Below, piece by piece: positions 1-8,400 of a DNA stretch of 13,307 bases. The translations under genes were made by a program, and so were the position numbers. Under the pieces are notes generated by a model, which did no database searches, was not told the origin of the DNA, and saw only the letters and a list, made by a program, of their open reading frames with translations. The stretch is from Bacteroidales bacterium. Lineage in GTDB: Bacteria; Bacteroidota; Bacteroidia; Bacteroidales; Azobacteroidaceae. The stretch is taken from NCBI GenBank assembly GCA_020860885.1, contig JAJBTS010000165.1, forward strand, positions 1-13,307, written 5' to 3'. The stretch's first letter is position 1. Each line of letters starts with the position of its first letter.

Positions 1-63
1 TCAAAAAAAGCAAACATAAATCGTAATAAATTACTGGAGTTTGATATATTAAAAAAGACTATT

Positions 64-453
64 ATGTATTTCAAAAAGATCGAATCATTCATTTCCCGGT
101 TGGGTTATTCTATTTCGTATCAGAACGAAAAGGAAGGTATCTTTTGTATTGAGAACGAATCGGATGGAATTAAGAACCTGATTTTAGGAGTAGCTCCTCC
201 CATTCTTATCATGGAACAATTTATCTTTAAATTAAAAAGTGACGACAAGGACGTATTGAAGTCATTATTGAAAAAAAACAGAGATATTATCCATGGTGCA
301 TTTGTTCTGGATGAAGCTGGTGAGAAAGTTATTTTCAGATATACTATGCAAATAGAGAATCTGGATATTAATGAATTTGAAGGTGCGCTGAATTCTTTGG
401 GCTTATTATTAAGCGAATATTACGAACAAATTATTGAATTTTCTAAAAAGTAA
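64..453 (+). CDS. YbjN / Tir-chaperone-like small protein
   Basis: A 129-residue soluble protein with no signal peptide or membrane segment. The alternating short strands and helices, the central NRDIIHGAFVLDEAG stretch and the later IENLDINEFEGALNSL stretch resemble the YbjN/type III secretion chaperone-like (CesT/Tir fold) proteins often annotated 'molecular chaperone Tir' in Bacteroidota. This assignment is from memory of the family, not from a search. Such domains are small dimeric peptide-binding folds; secretion chaperone activity is not implied here, because no secretion genes are visible. The ATG at 64 follows an A-rich leader. The gene stops 4 bases before the PspA ATG, so the two are almost certainly co-transcribed and perhaps translationally coupled. 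Inference: an adaptor or chaperone for the PspA/flotillin/AAA+ module. The operon promoter was not found in the 63 bases upstream and may lie outside the window. Confidence 0.8.
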   Translation: MYFKKIESFISRLGYSISYQNEKEGIFCIENESDGIKNLILGVAPPILIMEQFIFKLKSDDKDVLKSLLKKNRDIIHGAFVLDEAGEKVIFRYTMQIENLDINEFEGALNSLGLLLSEYYEQIIEFSKK

Positions 454-457
454 AATT

Positions 458-1159
458 ATGAATATTTTTAAGAGACTACTTAGGATCGGACAGGCAGAAA
501 TTCATTCTGCAGTAGATAAGATGGAAGACCCTATTCGGATGACAGAACAAGGGATTCGCGAGATGAGGGAAGATCTTGATAAAGCGCTGGAAGCTTTGGC
601 TCAGGTCAGAGCCATGGCTATCCGTACTAAAAATGAGAAGCAGAAAAAACAAATTGCTGCGGAAGATTACCAAAATAAGGCTGTCTTGCTGATGACTAAA
701 GTTCAAAAAGAAGAATTGAATCCGGAACAGGGAGAAAAATTGGCAAAAGAGGCATTATCTTTGAAAGAAAATTTACTGGAAGAGATCGCACTTTTGAACG
801 GACAACAGGTTACCCATGAAAATTCGGCGGATGAAATTCAAAAAAATATTGACATATTGCATTTCAATATAACCAAATGGGAAAATGAGTTGAAAACTCT
901 TAAATCGAGAATAAAAGTCAGTCGTGCTACGAAAGAAGTGAATAAACAAATGGCGCAAATCGACAGTAACAGTACGATTAGTATGCTTGAACGTATGAAA
1001 GAGAAAGTAGAAGAAGAGGAGGCTTTGGCTCAGGCTTATGGAGAAATTGCTAACAAACGGACTTCTGTAGATAAAGAAATAGATAAGGCTATTGGGTATG
1101 AAGGCTCAAAAGTAAATCAGGATCTGGATGAAATAAAACGGAAGTTAGGTATATTATAA
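458..1159 (+). CDS. PspA/IM30 family protein
   Basis: A 233-residue, almost wholly helical coiled-coil protein of normal PspA/IM30 length. The N-terminus MNIFKRLLRIGQAEIHSAVD is an amphipathic helix of the membrane-binding type, followed by the family hallmark KMEDP near residue 25. Long charged helices follow, then an ISMLERMKEKVEEEEALAQAY stretch near residues 170-190 that matches the family's C-terminal helix. PspA/IM30/Vipp1 proteins belong to the ESCRT-III superfamily; they polymerise on the cytoplasmic face of the inner membrane and protect or remodel damaged membrane (established for the family). The ATG at 458 is chosen over an in-frame TTG at 434, because the TTG lies inside the upstream gene and would add eight residues before the conserved start. 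There is no pspF, pspB or pspC nearby. The neighbours are instead a Tir-like chaperone, an OB-fold membrane protein, a flotillin and an AAA+ ATPase. Confidence 0.93.
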   Translation: MNIFKRLLRIGQAEIHSAVDKMEDPIRMTEQGIREMREDLDKALEALAQVRAMAIRTKNEKQKKQIAAEDYQNKAVLLMTKVQKEELNPEQGEKLAKEALSLKENLLEEIALLNGQQVTHENSADEIQKNIDILHFNITKWENELKTLKSRIKVSRATKEVNKQMAQIDSNSTISMLERMKEKVEEEEALAQAYGEIANKRTSVDKEIDKAIGYEGSKVNQDLDEIKRKLGIL

Positions 1160-1189
1160 TATTAAAATTTATTGGATCTATACATTATT

Positions 1190-1885
1190 ATGAATGAATT
1201 TTTTCACAGTTTAATGCACCCTCTCCCCAATGCTGTCATGACAGTAGTGATGGGTATCATCCTCCTTTATTGGCTTTTTGTATTCCTCAGTGGAGTCGGT
1301 ATTGACGATTTGGATCTGGGATTTGATTTTGATGTGGATGTTCCGGATGCCGATACAGATACGGATGTAGATACTTCAGAACCGGATGGAGAGGGTGCTG
1401 GTGAAAAAGAACCGGGTTTTTTTATAAAATTTCTGAATTTCATGAATGTTGGAAAAGTTCCGTTCATGCTTATTTTATCAGCGTTTAAGTTTTTTATCTG
1501 GCTTGGGTCTCTGATAACAACTTCATTTATAAATGTAAGTACATGGGGAGCCTGGTCCTTGTTGATATTGTTTCCATTAGCTTTTATCAGCTTATTTTTT
1601 ACTAAAATAACAACGAATCCTATGGCGAAAATTTTTAAAGAACTCGGTTACCGGGGTGAGGATGAAATTGATTTTATCGGACGTTCTGGAAAAATGCTTT
1701 CTAATATTAAAGATAAGAAAATAGGAACTGCCGAAATTATGATAGATAATAATCCTATAAAGTTGAATGTGGTCAGCATGGATGGACAAGAACTTAAATA
1801 TGGTGAATATGTAATTATAGAAGATGAATCGGATGACAAAAGAACTTATTATGTAAGTAAAGAAATAAGTATCCGGAATTTTTAG
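1190..1885 (+). CDS. YqiJ/NfeD-like membrane protein with C-terminal OB fold
   Basis: A 231-residue membrane protein starting MNEFFHSLMH. Visible parts are a first membrane helix at about 13-36, a strikingly acidic linker at 38-74 (12 Asp between residues 39 and 66), two further membrane helices at about 86-110 and 117-139, and a C-terminal beta-rich domain at about 150-231. That last domain looks like the OB fold of NfeD/YqiJ proteins: an IGRSGKML opening, alternating strands, then a KYGEYVIIEDE strand. The family is normally encoded next to a flotillin, as in E. coli yqiJ-yqiK, and that is also the arrangement here, with the flotillin ATG 32 bases downstream. The likely role is membrane partner of that flotillin, with the OB domain presumed cytoplasmic. 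The ATG at 1190 is preferred to an in-frame TTG at 1172, which would add only six residues. The Asp-rich linker is the least conserved part and could bind divalent cations, but this is speculation. Confidence 0.85.
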   Translation: MNEFFHSLMHPLPNAVMTVVMGIILLYWLFVFLSGVGIDDLDLGFDFDVDVPDADTDTDVDTSEPDGEGAGEKEPGFFIKFLNFMNVGKVPFMLILSAFKFFIWLGSLITTSFINVSTWGAWSLLILFPLAFISLFFTKITTNPMAKIFKELGYRGEDEIDFIGRSGKMLSNIKDKKIGTAEIMIDNNPIKLNVVSMDGQELKYGEYVIIEDESDDKRTYYVSKEISIRNF

Positions 1886-1917
1886 AATATATAACCCTTA
1901 AAATAAAGAATTGAATT

Positions 1918-3972
1918 ATGCAAATTATTGTTATTATCGCAGGAGCTATTATTTTTTCTGTGCTGGTGTTTCTGGGATTACTGGCTTCTTTTTACAAGAA
2001 AATTCCTCAGGGAAAAGCTATTGTCCGAACTGGAGTAGGTGGAACGAAAGTGGCTTTTAATAAAGGTATGTATGTGATTCCTATTTTCCATAAGATGGAA
2101 ATTATGGATATCTCTCTTAAAAAAGTACAGATAGAGAGAATGCAACACGACGGATTAATTTGTAAAGATAATATCCGCGCTGATATAAAAGTCGCGTTTT
2201 TCGTGCGGGTAAATAAATCGGTTAATGATGTAATTAATGTTGCTCAGTCTATTGGTGCTGAACGGGCCAGTGATATTTCTACCTTGAAAGATATTTTTGA
2301 AGCTAAGTTTTCGGAAGCATTGAAAACGGTGGGTAAGAAATTTAATTTTATAGAGTTGTACGAAGCTCGCCGGGAGTTTCGGGATGAAATAATAAACATT
2401 ATCGGAACCGATCTGAATGGTTATGTGTTAGACGATTGTGCGATCGATTATCTGGAGCAAACAGAATTGAAATTTTTAAGCGCCGAGAATATTCTGGATT
2501 CTGAAGGTATACGGAAAATAACCGATCTGACGGCTGCTCAGAATATCAAAGCAAATCTTATTCGTAGAGAGGAAGAGAAGGTGATTAAAAAGCAAAATGT
2601 AGAAGCCCGTGAAGCCATTTTGGAATTAGAAAGGCAATTGGCAGAAAAAGAAGAAAAACAAAGACGTGAAATAGATAATGTTAAAGCACGTGAAGAGGCT
2701 GAGATACAAAAAGTACGTGAGGAGGAGCGCCTGAAAGCCGAATCTGTCAGGATTACCACCGAAGAGAGTCTGGCGATACAGGAAGAAAATAAGCTTCGTC
2801 AGATTATTATTGCAGAAAAGAACAAACAACGAACCCAGGCTGTTGAGACGGAGCGTGTCGAAAAAGATCGTGCTTTAGAGCAAACCGAAAGGGAGAGGAT
2901 TGTTACTTTGGCTCAGATTGATAAAGAACGTGCTGTGGAAATTGAAAAGAAAAATATACAGGATGTCATCAAAGAACGCGTTCAGCTTGAAAAAGGGGTT
3001 GTAGAAGAACAACAAAACATTCATGATATTGAAGCGTTCCGTACGATCGATCGTCAGAAACAGGTAGGCATTACGGAAGCATCTCAAGAAGCTGAACAGA
3101 GATTAATAGAAACTGTGAAAAGCGCTGAAGCGCAAAAGCTTGCGGCAGAAGAAAGAGCTAAAGAACTTTTGATCCAGGCAGAAGCTGAGAAAGAGGCTTC
3201 AGCGAAGCAGGCCGAAGCCAGAAAAATACTTGCTGATGCAAAGGCCCGGGAAGATGCAACTCTGGGTTTAGCTGAAGCGGAAGTAATTAAAGCAAAAGCT
3301 GAGGCGTTGGAAATACAAGGTTTCACAGAAGCATCTGTTATAGAAAAGAAGGCGAAAGCTGAAGCTCTGGGTATTGAGGTGAAATCAGACGCGAAGAAGA
3401 AAGAAGGGCTGATGGAAGCCGAAGTGACTAAAGAGAAAGCATTGGCCGAAGCTTCAGGTATAACTGAGAAAGCCGAAGCTATGAAAAAACTCGACGGTGT
3501 AGGTAAAGAGCATGAAGAATTCAAAATTGCTATTCAAAAAGAAAAAGAAGTGGAATTGGCTCAGATCCATATTCAGAAAGATATCGCCGAAGCTCAGGCT
3601 CATGTATTGTCTGAAGCATTAAAGAATGCGAATATTGATATTGTGGGAGGAGAAACGATGTTTTTCGAGAATATAGTGAAACAAATATCAAATGCTAAAG
3701 GATTTGACCGGCTGGTAAATGAAAGCTCCAATGCTACTCAACTGAAAAATGCACTATTGGGTAATAGCATTTCCGAAGGAGATCTTTTGGACCGTATCCG
3801 TTATTTTGCAGAAAAAACAGGTATATCAACGGAAGATATTAAGAATTTAAGTATCGCCGGATTGATATTGAAAATGCAAAGTAAAACAAGTGATAAGGAA
3901 GATAAAAGCTTTTTGAGCAGTCTTCTGGAAATGGCTCAATCAGCAGGAATATCAGATAAAAAGATAAAATAA
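1918..3972 (+). CDS. Flotillin-like SPFH/PHB protein (YqiK type)
   Basis: A 684-residue membrane-anchored flotillin. Residues 3-26 form one N-terminal membrane helix. Residues from about 27 to 200 form an SPFH/band-7 domain, recognisable by KIPQGKAIVRTGVGGTKV followed by GMYVIPIFHKMEIMDISLK. Residues 200-580 are a very long Glu/Lys/Ala-rich coiled coil, with degenerate repeats such as AKAEALEI near 459 and AKAEALGI about 20 residues later. The C-terminal 100 residues contain IVGGETMFFENIV and a less charged tail. The protein is longer than E. coli YqiK (about 550 residues), mostly through the coiled coil. Family members form membrane-bound oligomers that organise microdomains (established). 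The OB-fold gene directly upstream and the PspA gene before it place it in an envelope-stress module. Long reading frames on the opposite strand here, such as 3084-3524, are by-products of the GAA/GCT-rich codons. A hairpin follows the stop. Confidence 0.93.
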   Translation: MQIIVIIAGAIIFSVLVFLGLLASFYKKIPQGKAIVRTGVGGTKVAFNKGMYVIPIFHKMEIMDISLKKVQIERMQHDGLICKDNIRADIKVAFFVRVNKSVNDVINVAQSIGAERASDISTLKDIFEAKFSEALKTVGKKFNFIELYEARREFRDEIINIIGTDLNGYVLDDCAIDYLEQTELKFLSAENILDSEGIRKITDLTAAQNIKANLIRREEEKVIKKQNVEAREAILELERQLAEKEEKQRREIDNVKAREEAEIQKVREEERLKAESVRITTEESLAIQEENKLRQIIIAEKNKQRTQAVETERVEKDRALEQTERERIVTLAQIDKERAVEIEKKNIQDVIKERVQLEKGVVEEQQNIHDIEAFRTIDRQKQVGITEASQEAEQRLIETVKSAEAQKLAAEERAKELLIQAEAEKEASAKQAEARKILADAKAREDATLGLAEAEVIKAKAEALEIQGFTEASVIEKKAKAEALGIEVKSDAKKKEGLMEAEVTKEKALAEASGITEKAEAMKKLDGVGKEHEEFKIAIQKEKEVELAQIHIQKDIAEAQAHVLSEALKNANIDIVGGETMFFENIVKQISNAKGFDRLVNESSNATQLKNALLGNSISEGDLLDRIRYFAEKTGISTEDIKNLSIAGLILKMQSKTSDKEDKSFLSSLLEMAQSAGISDKKIK

Positions 3973-4002
3973 ATACTGTTCATTCCATCATTAATTCGAG
4001 TT

Positions 4003-4037
4003 TATCTGGATCCCTTTATTTTTAAGGGATTCAGATA
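4003..4037 (+). terminator. Strong intergenic hairpin (partial terminator or processing site)
   Basis: Bases 4003-4016 pair with 4024-4037. This gives a 14-bp stem with one G-T wobble (4009/4031) and a seven-base loop TATTTTT. It starts 31 bases after the flotillin stop and ends 17 bases before the ATPase ATG. The run that follows is ATTATTAACAC, not a clean T tract, so a classical terminator is doubtful. Attenuation between the four upstream genes and the ATPase, or mRNA processing or stabilisation, are equally plausible. Confidence 0.5.
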
Positions 4038-4053
4038 TTATTAACACACAACT

Positions 4054-5442
4054 ATGCAGGATCTGGAAAAAAATAAAGCTGTTGAAGCATTAGAAGCAGG
4101 AACGTACGAGATTATCCGTAAAAGATTGCAAGTTCAAAAAGATATTCTTCAGGAGAAATTGAACGCACTGAATGAAGCGCGGAAAGAAGTTTTTTCTTCA
4201 ACAGACTTTTCATTAATCGCTAACCAACGTATTAATACTGAAAATAATTGTGAAGCGAGAGGAATACTTGCGTTAGGCAATCTTTGTATATTTGGATATA
4301 ATGTCCATTTCGGATTGAGAACAGAAATAGAGTTGAAGGATGTTTTTAGTATCTATTTATTTGAAAACAATCAATTTATACCTCAATCGCTGGAGTTGAT
4401 AAATGATCCGTCTTTTGTTACTGACTTTAAGAATCTGTATAAATATTACCGGGATTCTATTTTCCTAAAATTCAGAAGAACTGAGAATTACCTTTACATG
4501 ATTTTTCAGACTAGTAAGAATGCGGGAGATGAAAAAGCCTTCAAATGGCTGATCAAAGGATCTAAACTGACCTATCAGGATGACCGGAGTATTCATGAGG
4601 TAGTGAAAGCTCCGCAGCATGAGTTTGTTTGGGTAAAAACAACACTGGAGGATCGTCGTTTAGGGGTCTATCCTCATGTATCTGTTTTGGATAAAGTATT
4701 TATCGAAGCTACTGGAGGAGATATTACTTTTAAGGTAGAAGATAATACTCAGACCGGTAAAGGAATTTATTCGGAAAAAGTGGAGAATAAGGATCAGCAG
4801 CTGGACGATGCCGAATATTATTATGCAGATTTAGGTAATTTGATATTATTGCGGATTAAACCTTATCAGGAAGATTTTCGAACCTATGTATTCAATGTCC
4901 GGACAAAAGAGATTTTGAACATAAAAATACTGAACGATGCCGGAATATTATTGCCTGATAATCAGGGAGTCATATTTCCTAATGGTTACTACCTTCAAAA
5001 CGGAGAATATAAGATCTTTGAAAGTGAGTTGGCAGGGCTTGAGTTTTTCAGGAAAGTAATATCTCCCAACGGAGAAGACTTCCTGTATATTTTCTATCAG
5101 AACAAACGAAATATCTATGTACTGATGTCTTACAATATTATCAGGCAACAGGTAGAAACGCCTATTATCTGTAACGGACATACTCTCTTTTATGATGGAA
5201 CGCTTATCTTCTTCCGGTCAGAGCAAGAAGCCATCCGGCATCATCAGGTCCAGATATGGCAAACTCCCTATTCTCGTCAACTTAAAGAAAACACGGAAAA
5301 GAAAGATAATTTTTTATATAAAATAGGGAATAAAGATATTGTTAAAGCAATGGCTGAAAGTCATGAACTGATACAATTGATCAATAAAGAAGATACATAT
5401 GAAGGATTATACGAAGATATAGAAAAAAATCGGGAGATATAA
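4054..5442 (+). CDS. DUF3686 AAA+ ATPase ('DNA repair ATPase'), N-terminal part, frameshifted
   Basis: A 462-residue open frame carrying the DUF3686 region. Family-typical stretches recalled for these very large ATPases are present: IFGYNVHFGL at about 80-89, YKYYRDS, a GGDITFKVEDNTQTGKGIYS segment near 220, FPNGYYL, PNGEDFLYIFY, QIWQTPYS at 400-407, and IGNKDIV. The N-terminus (ALEAGTYEIIRKRLQVQKD) is helical and also looks complete. The domain is usually followed in the same polypeptide by a coiled coil and an AAA+ module; here the frame ends early at 5440-5442. The final codons ENREI come from the wrong frame: the family-like sequence continues in the -1 frame from the seven-A run at 5423-5429. 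The function is not established from sequence; the 'DNA repair' name is historical. Context, downstream of PspA and flotillin, points to membrane stress. If the shift is real and not suppressed, this product lacks the ATPase domain. Confidence 0.88.
   Translation: MQDLEKNKAVEALEAGTYEIIRKRLQVQKDILQEKLNALNEARKEVFSSTDFSLIANQRINTENNCEARGILALGNLCIFGYNVHFGLRTEIELKDVFSIYLFENNQFIPQSLELINDPSFVTDFKNLYKYYRDSIFLKFRRTENYLYMIFQTSKNAGDEKAFKWLIKGSKLTYQDDRSIHEVVKAPQHEFVWVKTTLEDRRLGVYPHVSVLDKVFIEATGGDITFKVEDNTQTGKGIYSEKVENKDQQLDDAEYYYADLGNLILLRIKPYQEDFRTYVFNVRTKEILNIKILNDAGILLPDNQGVIFPNGYYLQNGEYKIFESELAGLEFFRKVISPNGEDFLYIFYQNKRNIYVLMSYNIIRQQVETPIICNGHTLFYDGTLIFFRSEQEAIRHHQVQIWQTPYSRQLKENTEKKDNFLYKIGNKDIVKAMAESHELIQLINKEDTYEGLYEDIEKNREI
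5423..5430 (+). other. Frameshift site: A7 run with A_AAA_AAT heptamer
   Basis: In the upstream frame the codons are GAA AAA AAT CGG GAG ATA TAA. The bases 5424-5430 form the X_XXY_YYZ heptamer A_AAA_AAT in the correct phase for a -1 shift. Slipping back one base gives EKKSGD-IIDAYFWISD, which runs without a stop into the downstream ATPase frame; that frame is open from 5403. An eighth A would have the same effect. The only structures found downstream are weak 4-bp stems (such as CTGG 5456-5459 with CCAG 5470-5473), so there is no obvious stimulatory hairpin. A homopolymer indel or sequencing error is therefore at least as likely as programmed slippage. Confidence 0.8.
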
Positions 5443-5495
5443 TTGATGCTTATTTCTGGATATCAGATGCCAGTACTTACACTTTATCGGATCCC

Positions 5496-8400
5496 TTGTC
5501 GCAGATTCAGGAAACAGCCAGTATGGCAATTGATGAGTTTGATAAAGTAAAAGCACAGAGAAAATATGCAACGGAAATTCTTACTACGACTACAGAAAAA
5601 ATAGATGCTTTATTATTCTCAATAAAGAATACGAAGTTCGATGCTCTGGAAAAATTAGTGAAACTATTGGCTGAATGCCGGAAGATGCAGGGGGAAGTAA
5701 TCGAATTGAATAGTTATAAGTATGTCGATCCCGAAAGAATAGAAGATTTAAAGAAGATATTATCAGAAACAAACAGTAATCTTTCCGATAAAACAGTCTC
5801 TTTTTTATTGCGAGAGGAAGCATTAGCTCCTTATGAAGAAAAGGTAGTAGCACAAAAAGACTATATACAAAAGGTAACAAAAGTCATAGATGCCAATGAG
5901 ATAGATAAAAATTGCAAACAGATATCTTCGGAACTTGAATTATTGATCGATATACTCAATAGTTTGAAAATAGATGATACTACGCAGACTACAAAGATTA
6001 TTGAAAAAATATCCCTGATATTTGCTTCATTGAATGAAGTGAGAGCACAGTTAAAGAAAAAAGTTGATTCTCTTAAAAATCAGGAAGCTTCGGCTGAATT
6101 CAGAGCTCATTTAACTCTTTTGGAACAAAGTATAGTAAATTATCTGGAACTGGTTTCCAGCCCTGAAAAATCGGATGAATATTTCACTAAAATCAGTGTT
6201 CAGATTGAAGAACTGGAAAGTAAATTTGCTGATTTTGATGAGTTTATTGTTATTATTGCGGATAAAAGAAATGAAGTTGTCAAGGCTTTCGATAATCGTA
6301 AAACCCAACTGATAGAACAGATAAACCGTAAAACATCTTCTCTTGAACAAATAGGACTTCGCGTACTTAAAAATGTAGAAAATAAAGCTCAGTCTTTTAA
6401 AGCGAAGGAGGAAATTCTGTCGTTTTATTCTACTGACCTCATGGTCGATAAAGTACGTAAATTAGCAGAAGAACTCAGGAACTTAGGTGATATTTCCAAA
6501 GCTGAGAATTTGGATAATAGCCTAAAAACATCGCTTGAAGATGCTTTACGGATATTAAAGGATAAAACAGAACTTTTTGTTGATGGCGAGAATATAATTG
6601 CATTAGGAAACTATAAATTCGCGGTTAATAAACAAACACTTGATTTAACTGTCGTGAGACGGGAAGATTATCTGTTGTACCATTTAACCGGTACCGGTTT
6701 TTATCTCAACTTACAGGATAATGTTATCAATCAGTTTCAAGATATTTGGGATCAGGAATTGGTATCGGAAAATAAACAGGTTTATCGTGCCGAATATCTG
6801 GCTTTCCAAACATTTAATGAATGGTTGGTAAATAAGGATATCAATGCTAAGGAATTTGTTAATAAGAAAGTAGAACAGAGCTATTCCGAATCCTATATGA
6901 AAGGCGTTCATGATAAGGATGCTTTGATTATTTTTGATAAGTTAAAAGATATTTCTCAACAGTTAGGAGTATTAACCTTTCGCCCACAAGTTAGAGTGGC
7001 TGCACAGCTCTTCTGGTACAGTTTGAATGAGAATGACAAACGGTTGCTCCGAGGGTTGATCGTCACAGCTAATAATGTTTTAAAAGCATTTCCGGTCTCT
7101 AAAAATTATCAATATGTAATTAAGAATATTGAGGAGTTATTTATTAAATGGAATACTCAGATTAGTTTTTCCAAGATGTTGCCGGAACAAATTGCACTTT
7201 ATCTTTTTATTGAATTTGCAGAAAATCCGGCTTTCACAGTGAGTGAACAGTCTCAACTCCTACAAAAAGAATTTTTGTCCTATCTGAAAGAAGAGAAGCT
7301 TTACGAGAGTTTCAGAATAGATCTGGATAATGAGTCGTTCAGCATTGTGGAGCGCTTTTATTTGGTGAGAAACTGGTTAAGGTCTTTTATCGATCTTTCG
7401 CCGAAATACCATGTATATAAAAAATACGTAAGTGAAACTGCTTGTGAATTGCTATTGCATGAACATCAGTACGAAATGAGACGAGGTTCGGATAGAATAG
7501 AAATAGATGAATTGAGAGGAAGTCATCCTGTTATCAGCAATAATTTGTATCAGGTAGATTATCACGATTTTATTCTTAAAATGACGGAATTTACAGAGGA
7601 AAGTATTCCCAGGTTTAATAAATTCAGCAAACAGAAAGATCTTTTGACGAGTTCTTTCAAAAAGTCATTAAAAATCCATGAACTGAAACCCAGAGTTCTT
7701 ACCTCATTTGTACGTAACAAGTTGATCAATGAAGTCTACCTGCCTTTTATTGGGGCTAATTTTTCTAAACAATTAGGAGTTGTAGGAGATAATAAACGTA
7801 CCGCCAGGATGGGTATGCTATTACTTATTTCTCCTCCGGGATATGGAAAAACAACATTGATGGAATATCTGGCAAATACAATGGGATTAAATTTTGTAAA
7901 AATAAACGGGCCAACAATCGGACATAGTATCACTTCGATAGATCCTTCAGAGGCTAAAACGTCCGGTGCAAGAGAAGAATTGAAAAAGATCAATCTTTCT
8001 TTTGAGATGGCTGATAATGTTATGTTATATATTGACGATATACAGCATTGCAGCCCTGAATTCTTGCAGAAATTTATTTCTTTAGCAGACGGACAACGTA
8101 AGATGGATGGCATATTCGAGGGTGAAAGTAAAACATATGATCTGCGGGGAAAAAGATTTTGTGTCGTGATGGCAGGAAATCCTTATACTGAAAGCGGGGA
8201 AAAATTTCAGATTCCGGATATGCTGGCAAACCGTGCGGATGTGTATAACCTCGGAGATGTGATTGGAGGATCTGATCATCTTTTCAAACTTAGTCTGATG
8301 GAAAATGCAATCACAGAGAATCTTTATTTACAAAAGGTCGCTGGAAAAAGTTTCAATGATTTTTATAAATTGATGGACTACATAGAAAGTAATAGTGAAA

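Noticed and set aside
1..63. Promoter for the stress operon upstream of the first gene
   Set aside because: TTTG occurs at 40-43 but without the TA four bases before it, so the -7 consensus is not met. The promoter may lie outside the window.
434..460. TTG start at 434 for the PspA gene
   Set aside because: It lies within the upstream gene and adds eight residues before the conserved amphipathic N-terminus; the ATG at 458 fits the family.
3084..3524. 146-codon open frame on the minus strand inside the flotillin gene
   Set aside because: It is a shadow of the GAA/GCT/AAA-rich coiled-coil coding sequence. The product is low-complexity Ser/Ala/Phe with no family resemblance.
7736..8113. 125-codon minus-strand open frame opposite the AAA+ core
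   Set aside because: It is opposite a highly conserved ATPase core and has no recognisable protein features.
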